A stretch of 38,979 bases of DNA from an uncultured Opitutia bacterium. GTDB taxonomy: Bacteria > Verrucomicrobiota > Verrucomicrobiia > Opitutales > Opitutaceae. Of the stretch, positions 24,860 to 34,300 are shown one piece after another. The stretch covers positions 1-38,979 of the forward strand of contig CAIXKG010000115.1 of assembly GCA_903919985.1 (NCBI GenBank). Reading direction: 5' to 3'. The number at the start of each line of letters is the position of its first letter. The first letter of the stretch is position 1. The notes under the pieces were generated by a model. The model did no database searches, was not told where the DNA came from, and worked only from the letters and a program-made list of their open reading frames with translations. The translations under genes and the position numbers were made by a program.

Positions 24860-25894
24860 GTGAAAGCCCTTCTCCTTACCGCCCCTTCTAAACTAGAGTT
24901 TGTCGACTTCCCAGCGCCGGTTCCGGCCGATGAAGAGGTCCTGCTGCGCATCCGTGCTTGCGGCATTTGCGGCAGCGATATCCATGGCTGGGATGGCTCC
25001 ACCGGCCGTCGCCGCCCGCCGTTGGTCATGGGCCACGAAGCCTCGGGTGAAATTATTGCCGTCGGCCCCAAGGTCCAGCGCTGGCGGGCCGGCGATCGGG
25101 TCACGTTCGATTCCACCATTTATTGTGGCAACTGCGGTCCTTGCCGCGCGGGACAGGTCAATCTGTGCGAAAACCGCCGGGTCGTCGGCGTGTCCCCGGT
25201 CGAATACCGTCAGCACGGGGCGTTCGCGGAGCAACTCGCTCTGCCGGCGCGCATTCTCTACCAGTTGCCGGATGCGCTGAGTTTCACCCACGCCGCCATG
25301 GTCGAACCGGTTTCCATCGCCGTGCACGCCGTCCAGCGGGTGAAGATTGCGCCGACCGACACCGCCGTCGTCGTAGGCGCGGGCATGATCGGTCTTTTTG
25401 TCATTCAAGTCCTCCGCTGGGCCGGCGCGAAACAGATCATCGCCGTCGATCTCGCAGAAAACCGCCTTGCCCTCGCGAAGGAGCTGGGCGCGACGCATAC
25501 GTTGAAGTCCGATGCTTGCGACGTGGTGGCTGAGGTCGGCAAACTCACCGAGGGTCGCGGCGCGGATGTCGCGATGGAGGTCGTCGGCATTTCGCCTACG
25601 CTCAACCTCGCCATCGCCACCCTGCGGCGGGGCGGCCACGCGGTGCTTGTAGGCAACCTTGCCCCCAAAACCGATTTCCCCTTGCAGGCCGTCGTGACCA
25701 AAGAGCTCACCCTGCACGGCACGTGTGGTTCTTCCGGCGAATATCCCTTGTGCCTCGATCTCATCGCGCGCGGCATCGTTCGCGTCGAACCGATGATCAG
25801 CGCGGTTGCGCCGCTTGCGGAAGGCGCGGAATGGTTCGATCGCCTCAGCCAAAAAGACGGCAGCAAATTCATGAAGGTCATTCTGACCCCGTAA
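24860..25894 (+). CDS. Zinc-dependent medium-chain dehydrogenase (sugar alcohol type)
   Basis: The 344-residue enzyme oxidises a polyol or sugar acid with NAD(P). Catalytic zinc ligands are Cys37 in CGICGSD and the His59-Glu60 pair in GHE. The structural zinc site has four Cys at 89, 92, 95 and 103 (CGNCGPCRAGQVNLC). The nucleotide fold starts at VVVGAGMIG. It resembles sorbitol, galactitol-1-phosphate, L-threonine and L-idonate 5-dehydrogenases. The start is a GTG at 24860, preceded by a pyrimidine-rich tract. It is the first of three co-directional genes with an SDR and an MFS transporter, which suggests sugar-acid or polyol uptake and oxidation. The substrate is unknown. Confidence 0.88.
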   Translation: MKALLLTAPSKLEFVDFPAPVPADEEVLLRIRACGICGSDIHGWDGSTGRRRPPLVMGHEASGEIIAVGPKVQRWRAGDRVTFDSTIYCGNCGPCRAGQVNLCENRRVVGVSPVEYRQHGAFAEQLALPARILYQLPDALSFTHAAMVEPVSIAVHAVQRVKIAPTDTAVVVGAGMIGLFVIQVLRWAGAKQIIAVDLAENRLALAKELGATHTLKSDACDVVAEVGKLTEGRGADVAMEVVGISPTLNLAIATLRRGGHAVLVGNLAPKTDFPLQAVVTKELTLHGTCGSSGEYPLCLDLIARGIVRVEPMISAVAPLAEGAEWFDRLSQKDGSKFMKVILTP

Positions 25895-25955
25895 GGCCGA
25901 ATCAACGGCAGGTCGTCACATCACGGTCGCTACTTCTTCCTCCCTGCATTTTTCC

Positions 25956-26762
25956 ATGTCATCTCCCGCCATTTTCGATCTCACCGGCAAAGTTGCCCTC
26001 GTTACCGGCGCCAGCCGTGGTCTTGGTAAACACTTCGCCCTCTCGCTCGCGCGTGCCGGCGCCGACGTCGCCATCACGAGCCGCACCCTTGAATCGCTCG
26101 AAGCGACCGCCAGCGCCATCACTGCGCTCGGGCGGCGCGCGTTCCCCGTCGTCCTCGACGTGCGTGATCACAAGAGCATCGTCGCTGCCGTCGCTGCCGC
26201 GCATGCGCATTTCGGCAAGTTCGATATCCTGATCAACAATGCCGGCTGTAACATTCGTAAACCGGCACTGGAGGTTTCCTGGGAAGACTGGAACACGATT
26301 CTCGATACCAATCTGCGCGGCCCCTTCTTCGTCGCGCAGGCTGTTGCTCCGCACATGATCGCGGCCGGTCGCGGTCGCATCGTGAACATCGGCTCGGTCA
26401 CCAGCGTCGCCGGCTATGCCGGTCTTACGCCCTACGGCGCGAGTCGCGGCGGCATCAAGCAATTGACGATGAGCCTCGCGGCCGATTGGGGCCCGCATGG
26501 CGTGACGGTAAATTGTCTCGCCCCCGGCTGGTTTAAAACCGCTCAGAACGCTGTGCTCTACGACAACCTCGAGTGGGTGAAATATCTGAGCGATAAGATT
26601 CCTCTGCGCCGTCCGGGACAGATCGATGATCTCACCGGGGCGCTCGTGTTTCTTTCGAGTGATGCCAGTGCATACGTCACCGGGCAGACCCTGCTCGTCG
26701 ATGGTGGCATCACGGTGAACGACACCCGGGCGCTCGTGGCGAAGCCGAAGCCGCCCACCTGA
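25956..26762 (+). CDS. Short-chain dehydrogenase/reductase, gluconate 5-dehydrogenase-like
   Basis: The 268-residue classical SDR has the NAD(P) motif TGASRGLG at 17-24, NNAG at 94-97, the catalytic Ser region near 147-150, and Tyr160. The usual YxxxK is YGASR here, with Arg164 in the Lys position. The C-terminus has the familiar VTGQTLLVDGG. It is closest in feel to gluconate 5-dehydrogenase/5-ketogluconate reductase (IdnO/Gno) and 2-deoxygluconate dehydrogenase. It lies 61 bases after the zinc dehydrogenase and 46 before the transporter, so one operon is likely. The pair of dehydrogenases would interconvert a sugar acid through a keto intermediate. Confidence 0.88.
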   Translation: MSSPAIFDLTGKVALVTGASRGLGKHFALSLARAGADVAITSRTLESLEATASAITALGRRAFPVVLDVRDHKSIVAAVAAAHAHFGKFDILINNAGCNIRKPALEVSWEDWNTILDTNLRGPFFVAQAVAPHMIAAGRGRIVNIGSVTSVAGYAGLTPYGASRGGIKQLTMSLAADWGPHGVTVNCLAPGWFKTAQNAVLYDNLEWVKYLSDKIPLRRPGQIDDLTGALVFLSSDASAYVTGQTLLVDGGITVNDTRALVAKPKPPT

Positions 26763-26808
26763 TCGGCGGCGCCCGGCTTTCTTAGTTTAGCTTTTACCCC
26801 ACCCCAAA

Positions 26809-28104
26809 ATGTCCGCTCCTGCTCCGATTTCTCGGATGACTCACTTCCGGTGGGTGATCTGCGGTTTATTATTCGCCGCGACTACGATCAACTACGTCGA
26901 TCGCGCTTTGTTTGGTCAGCTCGCTCCGGAATTGAAAAAAATATTCCACTGGAGTGACAGCGACATTCCTTCGATTTCTCTCTGGTTCGAGGTCGCCTAC
27001 GCGATCGGCTTGGCGTTTGCCGGTCGGATTTTGGATCGAGTTGGGACGAAGTTGGGCTTGGCGGTGTCTTTCGCCGCGTGGTGTCTCGTTTCCACGCTGC
27101 ACGCCGGCGTGGCGACCGTGGTGGGTTTTAAAATTGTGCGGTTCTTTCTCGGACTCACGGAATCGGGCGCTTGGCCGGCGGCGACGAAGGCTGCGGCCGA
27201 GTGGTTTCCCCGGCGCGAACGCGCCACCGTTGCCGGCGCGTTCAACGCCGGGAGCAACGTCGGCACGATGCTCATGCCTTTGATCGCGGCGTGGCTCTTC
27301 TCCAACTACGGGTGGCAATGGACGTTTATCGCTCTCGGCGGTGGCGGCTTGATTTGGCTGCTTTTCTGGGCGGCTCTTTACCGTTTGCCCTCGGTGCATC
27401 CGCGCGTCTCTCCCGCCGAGCTCGCGCTTATCCAGAGCGATCCACCTGATACGATCACCGAAATGATTCCGGTCCGGCGCATCCTTGCCACGCGGCAGGC
27501 CTGGGCGTTCATCATGGGAAAATTTTTCACGGACATGATTTTTCGGTGGAATGTTTATCTGCTCCCGACCTTTTTTTACGATCATTTCAAGGTGAGCATT
27601 AAGACGGCAGGCCTGCCGTTTTTTGCCATTTACCTGATGGCGACACTGGGAAGCGTGGGTGGTGGTGGCCTTTCTTCGGCCCTCCTTCATCGGGGGTGGT
27701 CGCTCAATGGCGCGCGCAAGACGGCGATGCTTTTGTGCGTCGTGTGCGTGCTGCCGATCGTGCTCGTGACTCAGATTAGCAACCTGTGGCTGGCGGTTTT
27801 TATCGTCGGTCTCATGATGGCTGCTCATCAGGGCTGGTCCTCGAATCTCTACACGAGCGTCTCCGACCTTTTTCCTAAGCACGCGGTCGCGACCGTCGCG
27901 GGTCTCGGCGGCACGGCCGGTTCGGTCGGGGCGATTCTGTTACTCAATCTCACGAGCAATCTTTTCGATGCACAGAAACCCGGGGCCGATGGGAATCACG
28001 TTTATACCGTAATTTTCATCATCGCTGGCTGCTCATATCTCGCCGCGCTCGCTAGCTTCCATCTGCTCGTTCCGAAGTTTGCTCCGCTGAAAGCGGAGGC
28101 TTAA
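26809..28104 (+). CDS. MFS transporter, anion:cation symporter (hexuronate) type
   Basis: The 431-residue inner-membrane protein has about 12 hydrophobic segments. The N-terminal helix ends in TINYVDRALFGQLAPELKK, the ACS-family hallmark shared with ExuT (hexuronate), GudP (glucarate) and DgoT (galactonate). The loop motif GRILDRVGTK and the TESGAWPAATKAAAEWFP stretch also fit. It should import a sugar acid with protons. As the last gene after two dehydrogenases it probably brings in their substrate. A possible REP-like repeat starts 15 bases after the stop. Specificity cannot be read from sequence. Confidence 0.9.
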   Translation: MSAPAPISRMTHFRWVICGLLFAATTINYVDRALFGQLAPELKKIFHWSDSDIPSISLWFEVAYAIGLAFAGRILDRVGTKLGLAVSFAAWCLVSTLHAGVATVVGFKIVRFFLGLTESGAWPAATKAAAEWFPRRERATVAGAFNAGSNVGTMLMPLIAAWLFSNYGWQWTFIALGGGGLIWLLFWAALYRLPSVHPRVSPAELALIQSDPPDTITEMIPVRRILATRQAWAFIMGKFFTDMIFRWNVYLLPTFFYDHFKVSIKTAGLPFFAIYLMATLGSVGGGGLSSALLHRGWSLNGARKTAMLLCVVCVLPIVLVTQISNLWLAVFIVGLMMAAHQGWSSNLYTSVSDLFPKHAVATVAGLGGTAGSVGAILLLNLTSNLFDAQKPGADGNHVYTVIFIIAGCSYLAALASFHLLVPKFAPLKAEA

Positions 28105-28119
28105 CTTCATTCCGCGGCG

Positions 28120-28144
28120 GTAGTTCCTTGGAACGTTGCCCTAC
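28120..28144. repeat. Possible REP-like element with GTAG/CTAC ends
   Basis: GTAG at 28120 and CTAC at 28144 bracket a short palindrome (GTTCC-TT-GGAAC). It lies just after the MFS stop, like the REP hairpins that follow two other genes in the window. The stem differs from theirs and is short, so it may be a second type or chance. The other 200 bases of this spacer hold no gene. Confidence 0.3.
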
Positions 28145-28328
28145 GCCCGACGAACTAGATCCGCGGCGGAAAATCTACGGATTTAAAGCTTAGGATGATT
28201 TTGGAAGGGCCAACGCGGAGGCCAACGCACCGAGCGATGCCCCGGCTGACGTCACCCGCCTGTTGAAAAGCGCGAACGCCGATTCGCGTACGCTCAGAGG
28301 CAACGCTCCAGTCAACCGACCGGGCCGC

Positions 28329-29318
28329 TCAATCGCGCCGCGCCAACAGCTCCCACATCAACACGGCTGCGGCGACTGAGACGTTAAGCGATTCCACTTT
28401 TCCGGTCCCGGGGATGGTCACGAGTCGGGTGCAAGCGGCCGTTACGTCGGGAGCCAGACCATGTTCTTCATTGCCCAGTAAGAGCGCGACCGGCTTGCGG
28501 TTTTGGGCGTGCGTGGCGTCGGCGCGTCCACCGCGCGTGGCGGCACCAACCACTTCGTAACCGGCGGCACCGAGATCCTTCGCGAACGCCGCGAGATTTT
28601 TCGTCTGCCAGACTTCGAGATGTTCAAAACCGCCCTCGGCCACGCGATGCGCGGCGTCGGTGGGTTTCGCCGAGGCCGCGTCGTCTGGAATCACGATGCG
28701 GGGCACGCCGAAGAACGCGGCGGTGCGCGCGATCGCACCGAGGTTGTGTGCGTTCCCGATGCGATCGAGCACCAGCACGGCCTCGCCGCGCCGCGCCCAT
28801 TTCGCGAGTTCGTCAGACGTCGCCGCTTTCAAAGCGGCCGGTGCGCAGACCGCGACGATGCCGCCGTGGTGAATCGAGCCCGCGATTTTTTCGAGTTCGG
28901 CTGGTTCGACACAGCGATAAACTTTTTTGCCCTGCGCGAGCACCTTGCACATCACGCCGATCTGTTTGCCGGTCGGATAATCGAAAAAAAGCCGGAGGAT
29001 TGATCCGGGATCGCGGGCAAAACGGGCCCGCACCGCGGTGAGTCCGCAGAGTTTTAATTCATCGCGCGCGGGACCACTGCGGGAACCGCGTGGTTCTTCG
29101 CCCTCGCGTTCGGCGGGTTTCACGACGGCCGTTTTCGGCGCCGGGGAAGCCACAGCTGGTTTGGCGGACATGACGGGAGCCGGCCGTGACGGAGTCGCGT
29201 CGCGCGCCAGGCCCGCGCCGCGGGGACGCATTCCGCTCGGGGCGACAAATTCACCGCCGGAAGTGGTTTCCCGCGGGCCTGATCGTGAACTAGAATCGAA
29301 GCCAGAATATCGAGGCAT
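28329..29318 (-). CDS. SpoU/TrmH-family RNA 2'-O-methyltransferase
   Basis: From the ATG at 29318 the product is 329 residues. The first 85 or so are a Pro/Ala/Arg-rich disordered region. Then comes a SpoU substrate-binding domain (KLCGLTAVRARFARDP...KVYRCVEPAELEKIAGS), and the knotted SAM domain with NAHNLGAIARTA, LLLGNEEHGL and IPGTGKVESLNVSVAAAV. It methylates a ribose 2'-OH in rRNA or tRNA. The long disordered head recalls the YfiF-like members of the family. The target is not known. An upstream extension to 29369 exists but adds only low-complexity residues. Confidence 0.9.
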   Translation of the reverse strand: MPRYSGFDSSSRSGPRETTSGGEFVAPSGMRPRGAGLARDATPSRPAPVMSAKPAVASPAPKTAVVKPAEREGEEPRGSRSGPARDELKLCGLTAVRARFARDPGSILRLFFDYPTGKQIGVMCKVLAQGKKVYRCVEPAELEKIAGSIHHGGIVAVCAPAALKAATSDELAKWARRGEAVLVLDRIGNAHNLGAIARTAAFFGVPRIVIPDDAASAKPTDAAHRVAEGGFEHLEVWQTKNLAAFAKDLGAAGYEVVGAATRGGRADATHAQNRKPVALLLGNEEHGLAPDVTAACTRLVTIPGTGKVESLNVSVAAAVLMWELLARRD

Positions 29319-29428
29319 GGTGCGACGCTGACTCACTGCTCCGCGCAAAACCAAACAAAACGGCGGCACGGGGTTATTTCACTGAAGGCGAGTTTAAGCC
29401 GAGCCGATTCCCGTCACCCGGATCTTGA

Positions 29429-29714
29429 TTAGCACCTGAAAGCGGGAACGGTCCGCATTCCGTCCCGGGTGTTGTTCGCAATCGCGAAACAAATTTCCTG
29501 GGCGCGTCGGACGATGGCTGGGTTCACGCCGATGAGTTTCGCCGCCAGGGTTGACGAGTGGCCGCTGGAGTTGCCGGGGTTGAGCGCCGCGGTGAATCAA
29601 CTCGCGCGCGCCGTGTCCGATGCGGTTGTTGCGGAGAATGTAGCCGTCGGGCGAGATGAAGAACCCGGAGGATGGTGCCGCGAAGGGGTGGAAGAATCGA
29701 TGATACGCAAGTCT
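29429..29714 (-). pseudogene. Decayed HtrA/DegP-like serine protease fragment
   Basis: Read on the minus strand, one frame gives SSGFFISPDGYILRNNRI, close to the GSGFIISPDGYILTNNHVV stretch of HtrA proteases. After about 25 more bases another frame gives TAALNPGNSSGH, then KLIGVNPAIVRRAQEICFAIANN, which corresponds to the NPGNSGGPL and VIGVNTAI...GICFAI parts of HtrA. The piece RPLVNPGGE, which should join them, is in the first frame, so there is a frameshift. The whole domain between the His and Ser motifs is missing, and the Ser motif is altered (GNSSGH for GNSGGP). No start or PDZ domain is left. It lies between the RNA methyltransferase and gltD genes. Confidence 0.75.
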
Positions 29715-29717
29715 CCC

Positions 29718-29743
29718 CGAGCGGGGGTACGCGACCCCGCTCG
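29718..29743. terminator. GC-rich hairpin after gltD (possible terminator)
   Basis: A perfect 9-bp stem (CGAGCGGGG with CCCCGCTCG, 8-base loop) lies 26 bases after the gltD stop on the minus strand. There is no T-run on either side, so it could be a pause or processing site rather than a Rho-independent terminator. Confidence 0.4.
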
Positions 29744-29768
29744 TATCTTGTCGAGAAAGCTCGGCTGG

Positions 29769-31253
29769 TTACGGCAGGTCGGTCGCGCCCATCAGGAAGC
29801 GGTCGCACTCGCGGGCGGCGCCGCGGCCTTCGTTAATCGCCCAGACGACGAGGCTTTGGCCACGCCGACAATCGCCGGCGGCGAAAATCCGCGGAACGTT
29901 GGTCGTGTATTTTTCGTGCTCGGCCTTGATGTTGGTACGCCCGTCGACGGCCACACCGATGTCCTTGAGGATCGATTGCTCAGGCCCGACGAAACCCATC
30001 GCCAGCAGGACGAGTTGGGCGGGACGCGTCTTTTCGGTGCCGGGCTGTTCCTTGGGGATAAACTGACCCTGCTCGTTCTTTTCCCACTTGATTTCGACGG
30101 TCACGATTTCCTTCAACTTGCCGTCGGCGTCACCGATGAATTTTTTTACGGTGGTGAGATACACGCGCGGATCAGCGCCGAATTTTGCCGCGGCTTCTTC
30201 TTGGCCGTAGTCCATCTTGTAGACCTTCGGCCACTCGGGCCAGGGATTGTCGGCCTGCCGATCAAGGGGGGGCTTCGGGAGAATTTCGATTTGCGTGATG
30301 CTTTTCGCTCCGTGGCGCATCGACGTGCCGACGCAGTCCGTGCCGGTGTCGCCGCCGCCGATTACGATTACGTCTTTGTCCTTCGCGTGAATCGCCGCGT
30401 GTTCGGCGCCGCCATTGAGCACCGCCTTGGTGTTTTCGGTGAGAAATTCCATCGCGAAGTGCACGCCCTTGAGGTTGCGGCCTTCGATCGGGAGATCGCG
30501 CGGCTTGGTCGCGCCGGTGCAGATGACGGTGGCGTCGTATTCCTTCAGGAAAATCTGCGCCTCGACATTTTCGCCCACCGTCGCGTTGCAGATGAATTTG
30601 ATGCCTTCCTGCTCCATGAGCTGGATGCGGCGCAGCACGACTTCCTTTTTATCGAGCTTCATGTTCGGGATGCCGTACATGAGTAATCCGCCGGGACGAT
30701 CGGCGCGTTCGAAGACCGTCACGGTATGACCGGCTTTGTTGAGTTGAGCAGCGGCCGAGAGACCGGCGGGGCCAGAACCAATGACGGCGACTTTCTTGCC
30801 CGTGCGGACCTTGGGTGTCTCGGGGAAAACCCAACCTTCATCCCAGCCGCGATCCGTGATGGCGGCCTCGATGTTTTTGATCGTGACCGGCGGATTGTTC
30901 ATGCCGAGCACGCAGGAGCCTTCGCAGGGCGCGGGACAAACACGGCCGGTGAACTCCGGGAAATTATTCGTCTTGTGCAGACGATCGAGCGCCTCGTGCC
31001 ATAGGCCGCGGTAGACGAGATCGTTCCACTCTGGGATGAGGTTGTTGATGGGACAACCGGACGCCATGCCGCTGATGAGTTTGCCGGTATGGCAGAATGG
31101 AACGCCGCAATCCATGCAGCGTGCACCCTGATGGCGGAGTTTTTTCTCCTCCATGTGGTGGTGAAATTCCTTCCAGTCCTTCACTCGTTCGGTCGGTGTG
31201 CGGTCGACGGGAAGCTCGCGCAGGTATTCGATGAAGCCAGTTGGTTTGCCCAT
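29769..31253 (-). CDS. gltD: Glutamate synthase (NADPH) small subunit
   Basis: The 494-residue FAD and iron-sulfur protein passes electrons from NADPH to the large subunit, which makes glutamate from glutamine and 2-oxoglutarate. The N-terminal Cys set for two 4Fe-4S clusters is visible at 46, 49, 54, 67, 106, 110 and 114. The FAD site is VIGSGPAG (about 157-164), and the NADPH site [13 protein letters not shown] follows. A C-terminal [14 protein letters not shown] completes the fold. The ATG at 31253 fits the family N-terminus ([10 protein letters not shown]). It lies 85 bases after gltB in the same direction. That spacer holds a pyrimidine-rich tandem repeat on the coding strand and no Shine-Dalgarno. 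Confidence 0.97.
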   Translation of the reverse strand: MGKPTGFIEYLRELPVDRTPTERVKDWKEFHHHMEEKKLRHQGARCMDCGVPFCHTGKLISGMASGCPINNLIPEWNDLVYRGLWHEALDRLHKTNNFPEFTGRVCPAPCEGSCVLGMNNPPVTIKNIEAAITDRGWDEGWVFPETPKVRTGKKVAVIGSGPAGLSAAAQLNKAGHTVTVFERADRPGGLLMYGIPNMKLDKKEVVLRRIQLMEQEGIKFICNATVGENVEAQIFLKEYDATVICTGATKPRDLPIEGRNLKGVHFAMEFLTENTKAVLNGGAEHAAIHAKDKDVIVIGGGDTGTDCVGTSMRHGAKSITQIEILPKPPLDRQADNPWPEWPKVYKMDYGQEEAAAKFGADPRVYLTTVKKFIGDADGKLKEIVTVEIKWEKNEQGQFIPKEQPGTEKTRPAQLVLLAMGFVGPEQSILKDIGVAVDGRTNIKAEHEKYTTNVPRIFAAGDCRRGQSLVVWAINEGRGAARECDRFLMGATDLP

Positions 31254-31260
31254 GATCGGA

Positions 31261-31305
31261 GGTGTAGGAGAAGTAAGAGGTGTAAGAGGAGTAGGAAGAG
31301 TAAGG
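31261..31305 (-). repeat. Five-copy degenerate 9-bp tandem repeat before gltD
   Basis: On the plus strand five 9-base units follow one another: GGTGTAGGA, GAAGTAAGA, GGTGTAAGA, GGAGTAGGA and AGAGTAAGG. On the coding strand they form a C/T-rich run that ends 7 bases before the gltD start. It fills most of the gltB-gltD spacer. Confidence 0.75.
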
Positions 31306-31338
31306 GTTACCGACTTAAAACTTATCGGTTTACTCTGC

Positions 31339-34300
31339 TTAATTTCCGCCGACCCGTGAGGTGTCGCGGACGTTTTCCTCGAAGGCGGCCATGATGGCTT
31401 CATCGCCGGTTAGGCCTTGGTCGTGGGCCCGGGTGACACAGGCGAGCACGCGCTTGTAGTCTTTCGGAAGGATTTTCACGAACTTTGGCAGGAACTGATC
31501 CCAAGCGGCGAGCACCTGCTTGCCGCGGGCGCTCTTGGTGTAGGCGACGTGAGCCGCGATCATGGCATGAACCTCGGCGATCTCGACGGCGGATTCGAGC
31601 TTCTCGATACCGACCATCGCTGGGTTCACGTCCCTCGAGAAAAGCCCGGTTTCGTCGAGCACGTAAGCCACGCCACCCGACATGCCGGCCGCGAAATTGC
31701 GTCCGGTGGAACCGAGGACCACCACGCGTCCGCCGGTCATGTACTCGAGCGCGTGGTCGCCCACGCCCTCGACCACGGCGTTGACGCCAGAATTGCGCAC
31801 CGCGAAACGTTCGCCAGCGCGACCGCAGAGATAAAGTTCGCCGGCGGTTGCGCCGTAAAGCGCGACGTTGCCGATGATGATATTCTCCGAGGGATTGAAG
31901 GTTGCCTTGGCCGAGGGGAAGATCGCGATTTTTCCGCCCGAGAGACCTTTGCCGACGTAGTCGTTGGCATCGCCCTCGATCGTGAACGTCATGCCCTTCG
32001 GCATGAACGCGCCGAAGCTCTGGCCGGCGGAGCCTTTGAAGTTAACCCGAATCGTGTCCTCGGGCAGACCGGCGGCGCCGTATTTCTTCGTGACTTCGCT
32101 GCCAGTGATGGTGCCGACGACGCGGTTGACGTTGCGGATCGGGAGTTCGGCGATGACTTTCTCCCCGCGCTCGATGGCCGGTTGGCAGATTTCGAGGAGC
32201 GTCGTGAGGTCGAGGGACTTGTCGAGACCGTGATCTTGCTTGGTCGAGCAAAAGCGACCGACTTCGGGTCCGACGTCGGGCTGATAAAGGATGTTCGAGA
32301 AATCGAGCCCCTTGGCTTTCCAGTGGTCGACGGCCTTCGTGGGTTCGAGGCGCTCGGTGTGGCCGATCATCTCTTCGATGGTGCGGAAACCGAGTTGGGC
32401 CATGAGCTCGCGGACTTCCTGCGCGATGAAGGTCATGAAGTTCACAACATGCTCCGGCTTGCCGGCGAATTTTTCGCGCAGTTTTGGATCCTGCGTGGCG
32501 ACGCCGACTGGGCAGGTGTTGAGATGGCACACGCGCATCATAATGCAGCCGGATGCAACGAGCGGCGCGGTGGCAAAACCGAATTCCTCAGCGCCGAGCA
32601 ACGCAGCGATGATGACGTCGCGGCCGGTCTTGAGCTGGCCGTCGGTTTCGACAGCGATGCGCGAACGGAGATTATTCAGGACGAGCGTCTGGTGGGTTTC
32701 GGCGAGGCCGAGTTCCCACGGCAGACCGGCGTGCATGACGGAAGTCTGCGGCGATGATCCGGTGCCGCCGTCGTGGCCGGAGATGAGAACGACATCGGCG
32801 TGGGCTTTGGCGACGCCCGCGGCGATCGTGCCGACGCCGACTTCGGCGACGAGTTTTACGCTGATGCGTGCGCCCCGATTGGCGTTCTTCAAGTCACGGA
32901 TGAGCTCGGCGATATCCTCGATGGAGTAGATATCGTGATGCGGCGGCGGAGAAATGAGTCCGACACCGGGCGTGGTTTTGCGCGTCTTGGCGATCCACGG
33001 ATAAACCTTGGAGCCGGGCAGCTGACCGCCTTCGCCGGGCTTCGCGCCTTGTGCCATCTTGATCTGGATTTCCTTCGCGCTGACGAGGTATTCGCTCGTG
33101 ACGCCGAAGCGTCCGGCGGCGACCTGCTTGATCGCGGAGTTCTTCGAGTCGCCGTTGGCCATCGGCACGAAGCGCTCGGCGTCTTCGCCACCTTCGCCGG
33201 TGTTGGATTTGCCGCCGATGCGGTTCATCGCGATGGCGAGCGTCTCGTGGGCTTCCTTGCTGATCGAGCCGTAGGAAATCGCGCCGGTCTTGAAACGCTT
33301 GAAAATCGCTTCGATGGGTTCGACTTCCGAAATCGGAATGGCGTCCGACGGCTTGAAATCAAGCAGCCCGCGCAACGTACAGAGATGCGTCGCCTGCTCG
33401 TTGATCAGTTTTGAGAAATTCTTAAACGTCGCGAGGCTGCCCGAGCGCACCGCCTTTTGGAGGAAGTGAATCGACTCGGGATTGAAGAGGTGGAACTCGC
33501 CGTCGTTGCGCCATTGGTATTGGCCGCCGACGGGCAGGACGTGCTGAACGACGTCGCGGTCTGGATAGGCCGCGCGATGGCGGGCGAGTACTTCTTGGGC
33601 GATGACATCCAGGCCGATGCCGCCGATGCGCGAAGGCGTCCAGGTGAAGTAGTGGTCGACGATGTCCTGACGCAGGCCGACGGCTTCGAAGACCTGGGCG
33701 CCGCGATAACTCTGGATCGCGGAGATGCCCATTTTGGACATGACCTTGATCACGCCTTTCGAGGCGGCTTTGACCATGTTTTTGCACGCGGTCTTGTGGT
33801 CGAGGTTGGGCAGCATGCCGTCTTGGATCATGCCGTCGATGGTCTCGAACGCGACGTATGGATTGATGGCGCTGCAACCGTAGCCAATCAGGAGTGAGAA
33901 GTGGTGCACTTCGCGCGCTTCGCCGGTTTCGAGCACCATACTGATGCGCGTGCGCAGGCCTTCGCGAATGAGGTAGTGGTGCAGGCCGGCCACGGCGAGC
34001 AGCGACGGGACCGCCGCGAACTCTTTTGTGACGCCGCGGTCGCTAAGGATCAGGACGGTGATTTCCTCGTCCTCGATCATGCGGCGGGCGATGAGGCACA
34101 GTTCTTCCATGGCCTTGGTGAGTCCCTTCTCGCCGCGGGACGCGCGGAAGAGAATTGGCAGCACGCCGACTTTGAAACCGGGTTGGTCGAGGCGGCGGAT
34201 TTTTGCGAACTCCTCGTTGGTGATGACGGGCCACTTCAACTCGATGCGACGGCAGGCCATCGGATCGGGATCGAGTAGATTGCCCTCGGCCCCGAGACGG

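Noticed and set aside
31417-32757. Long plus-strand frame of about 446 codons
   Set aside because: It lies fully antisense to gltB, whose motifs are clear. The same applies to 34540-35670 and, opposite gltD, to 29469-30686.
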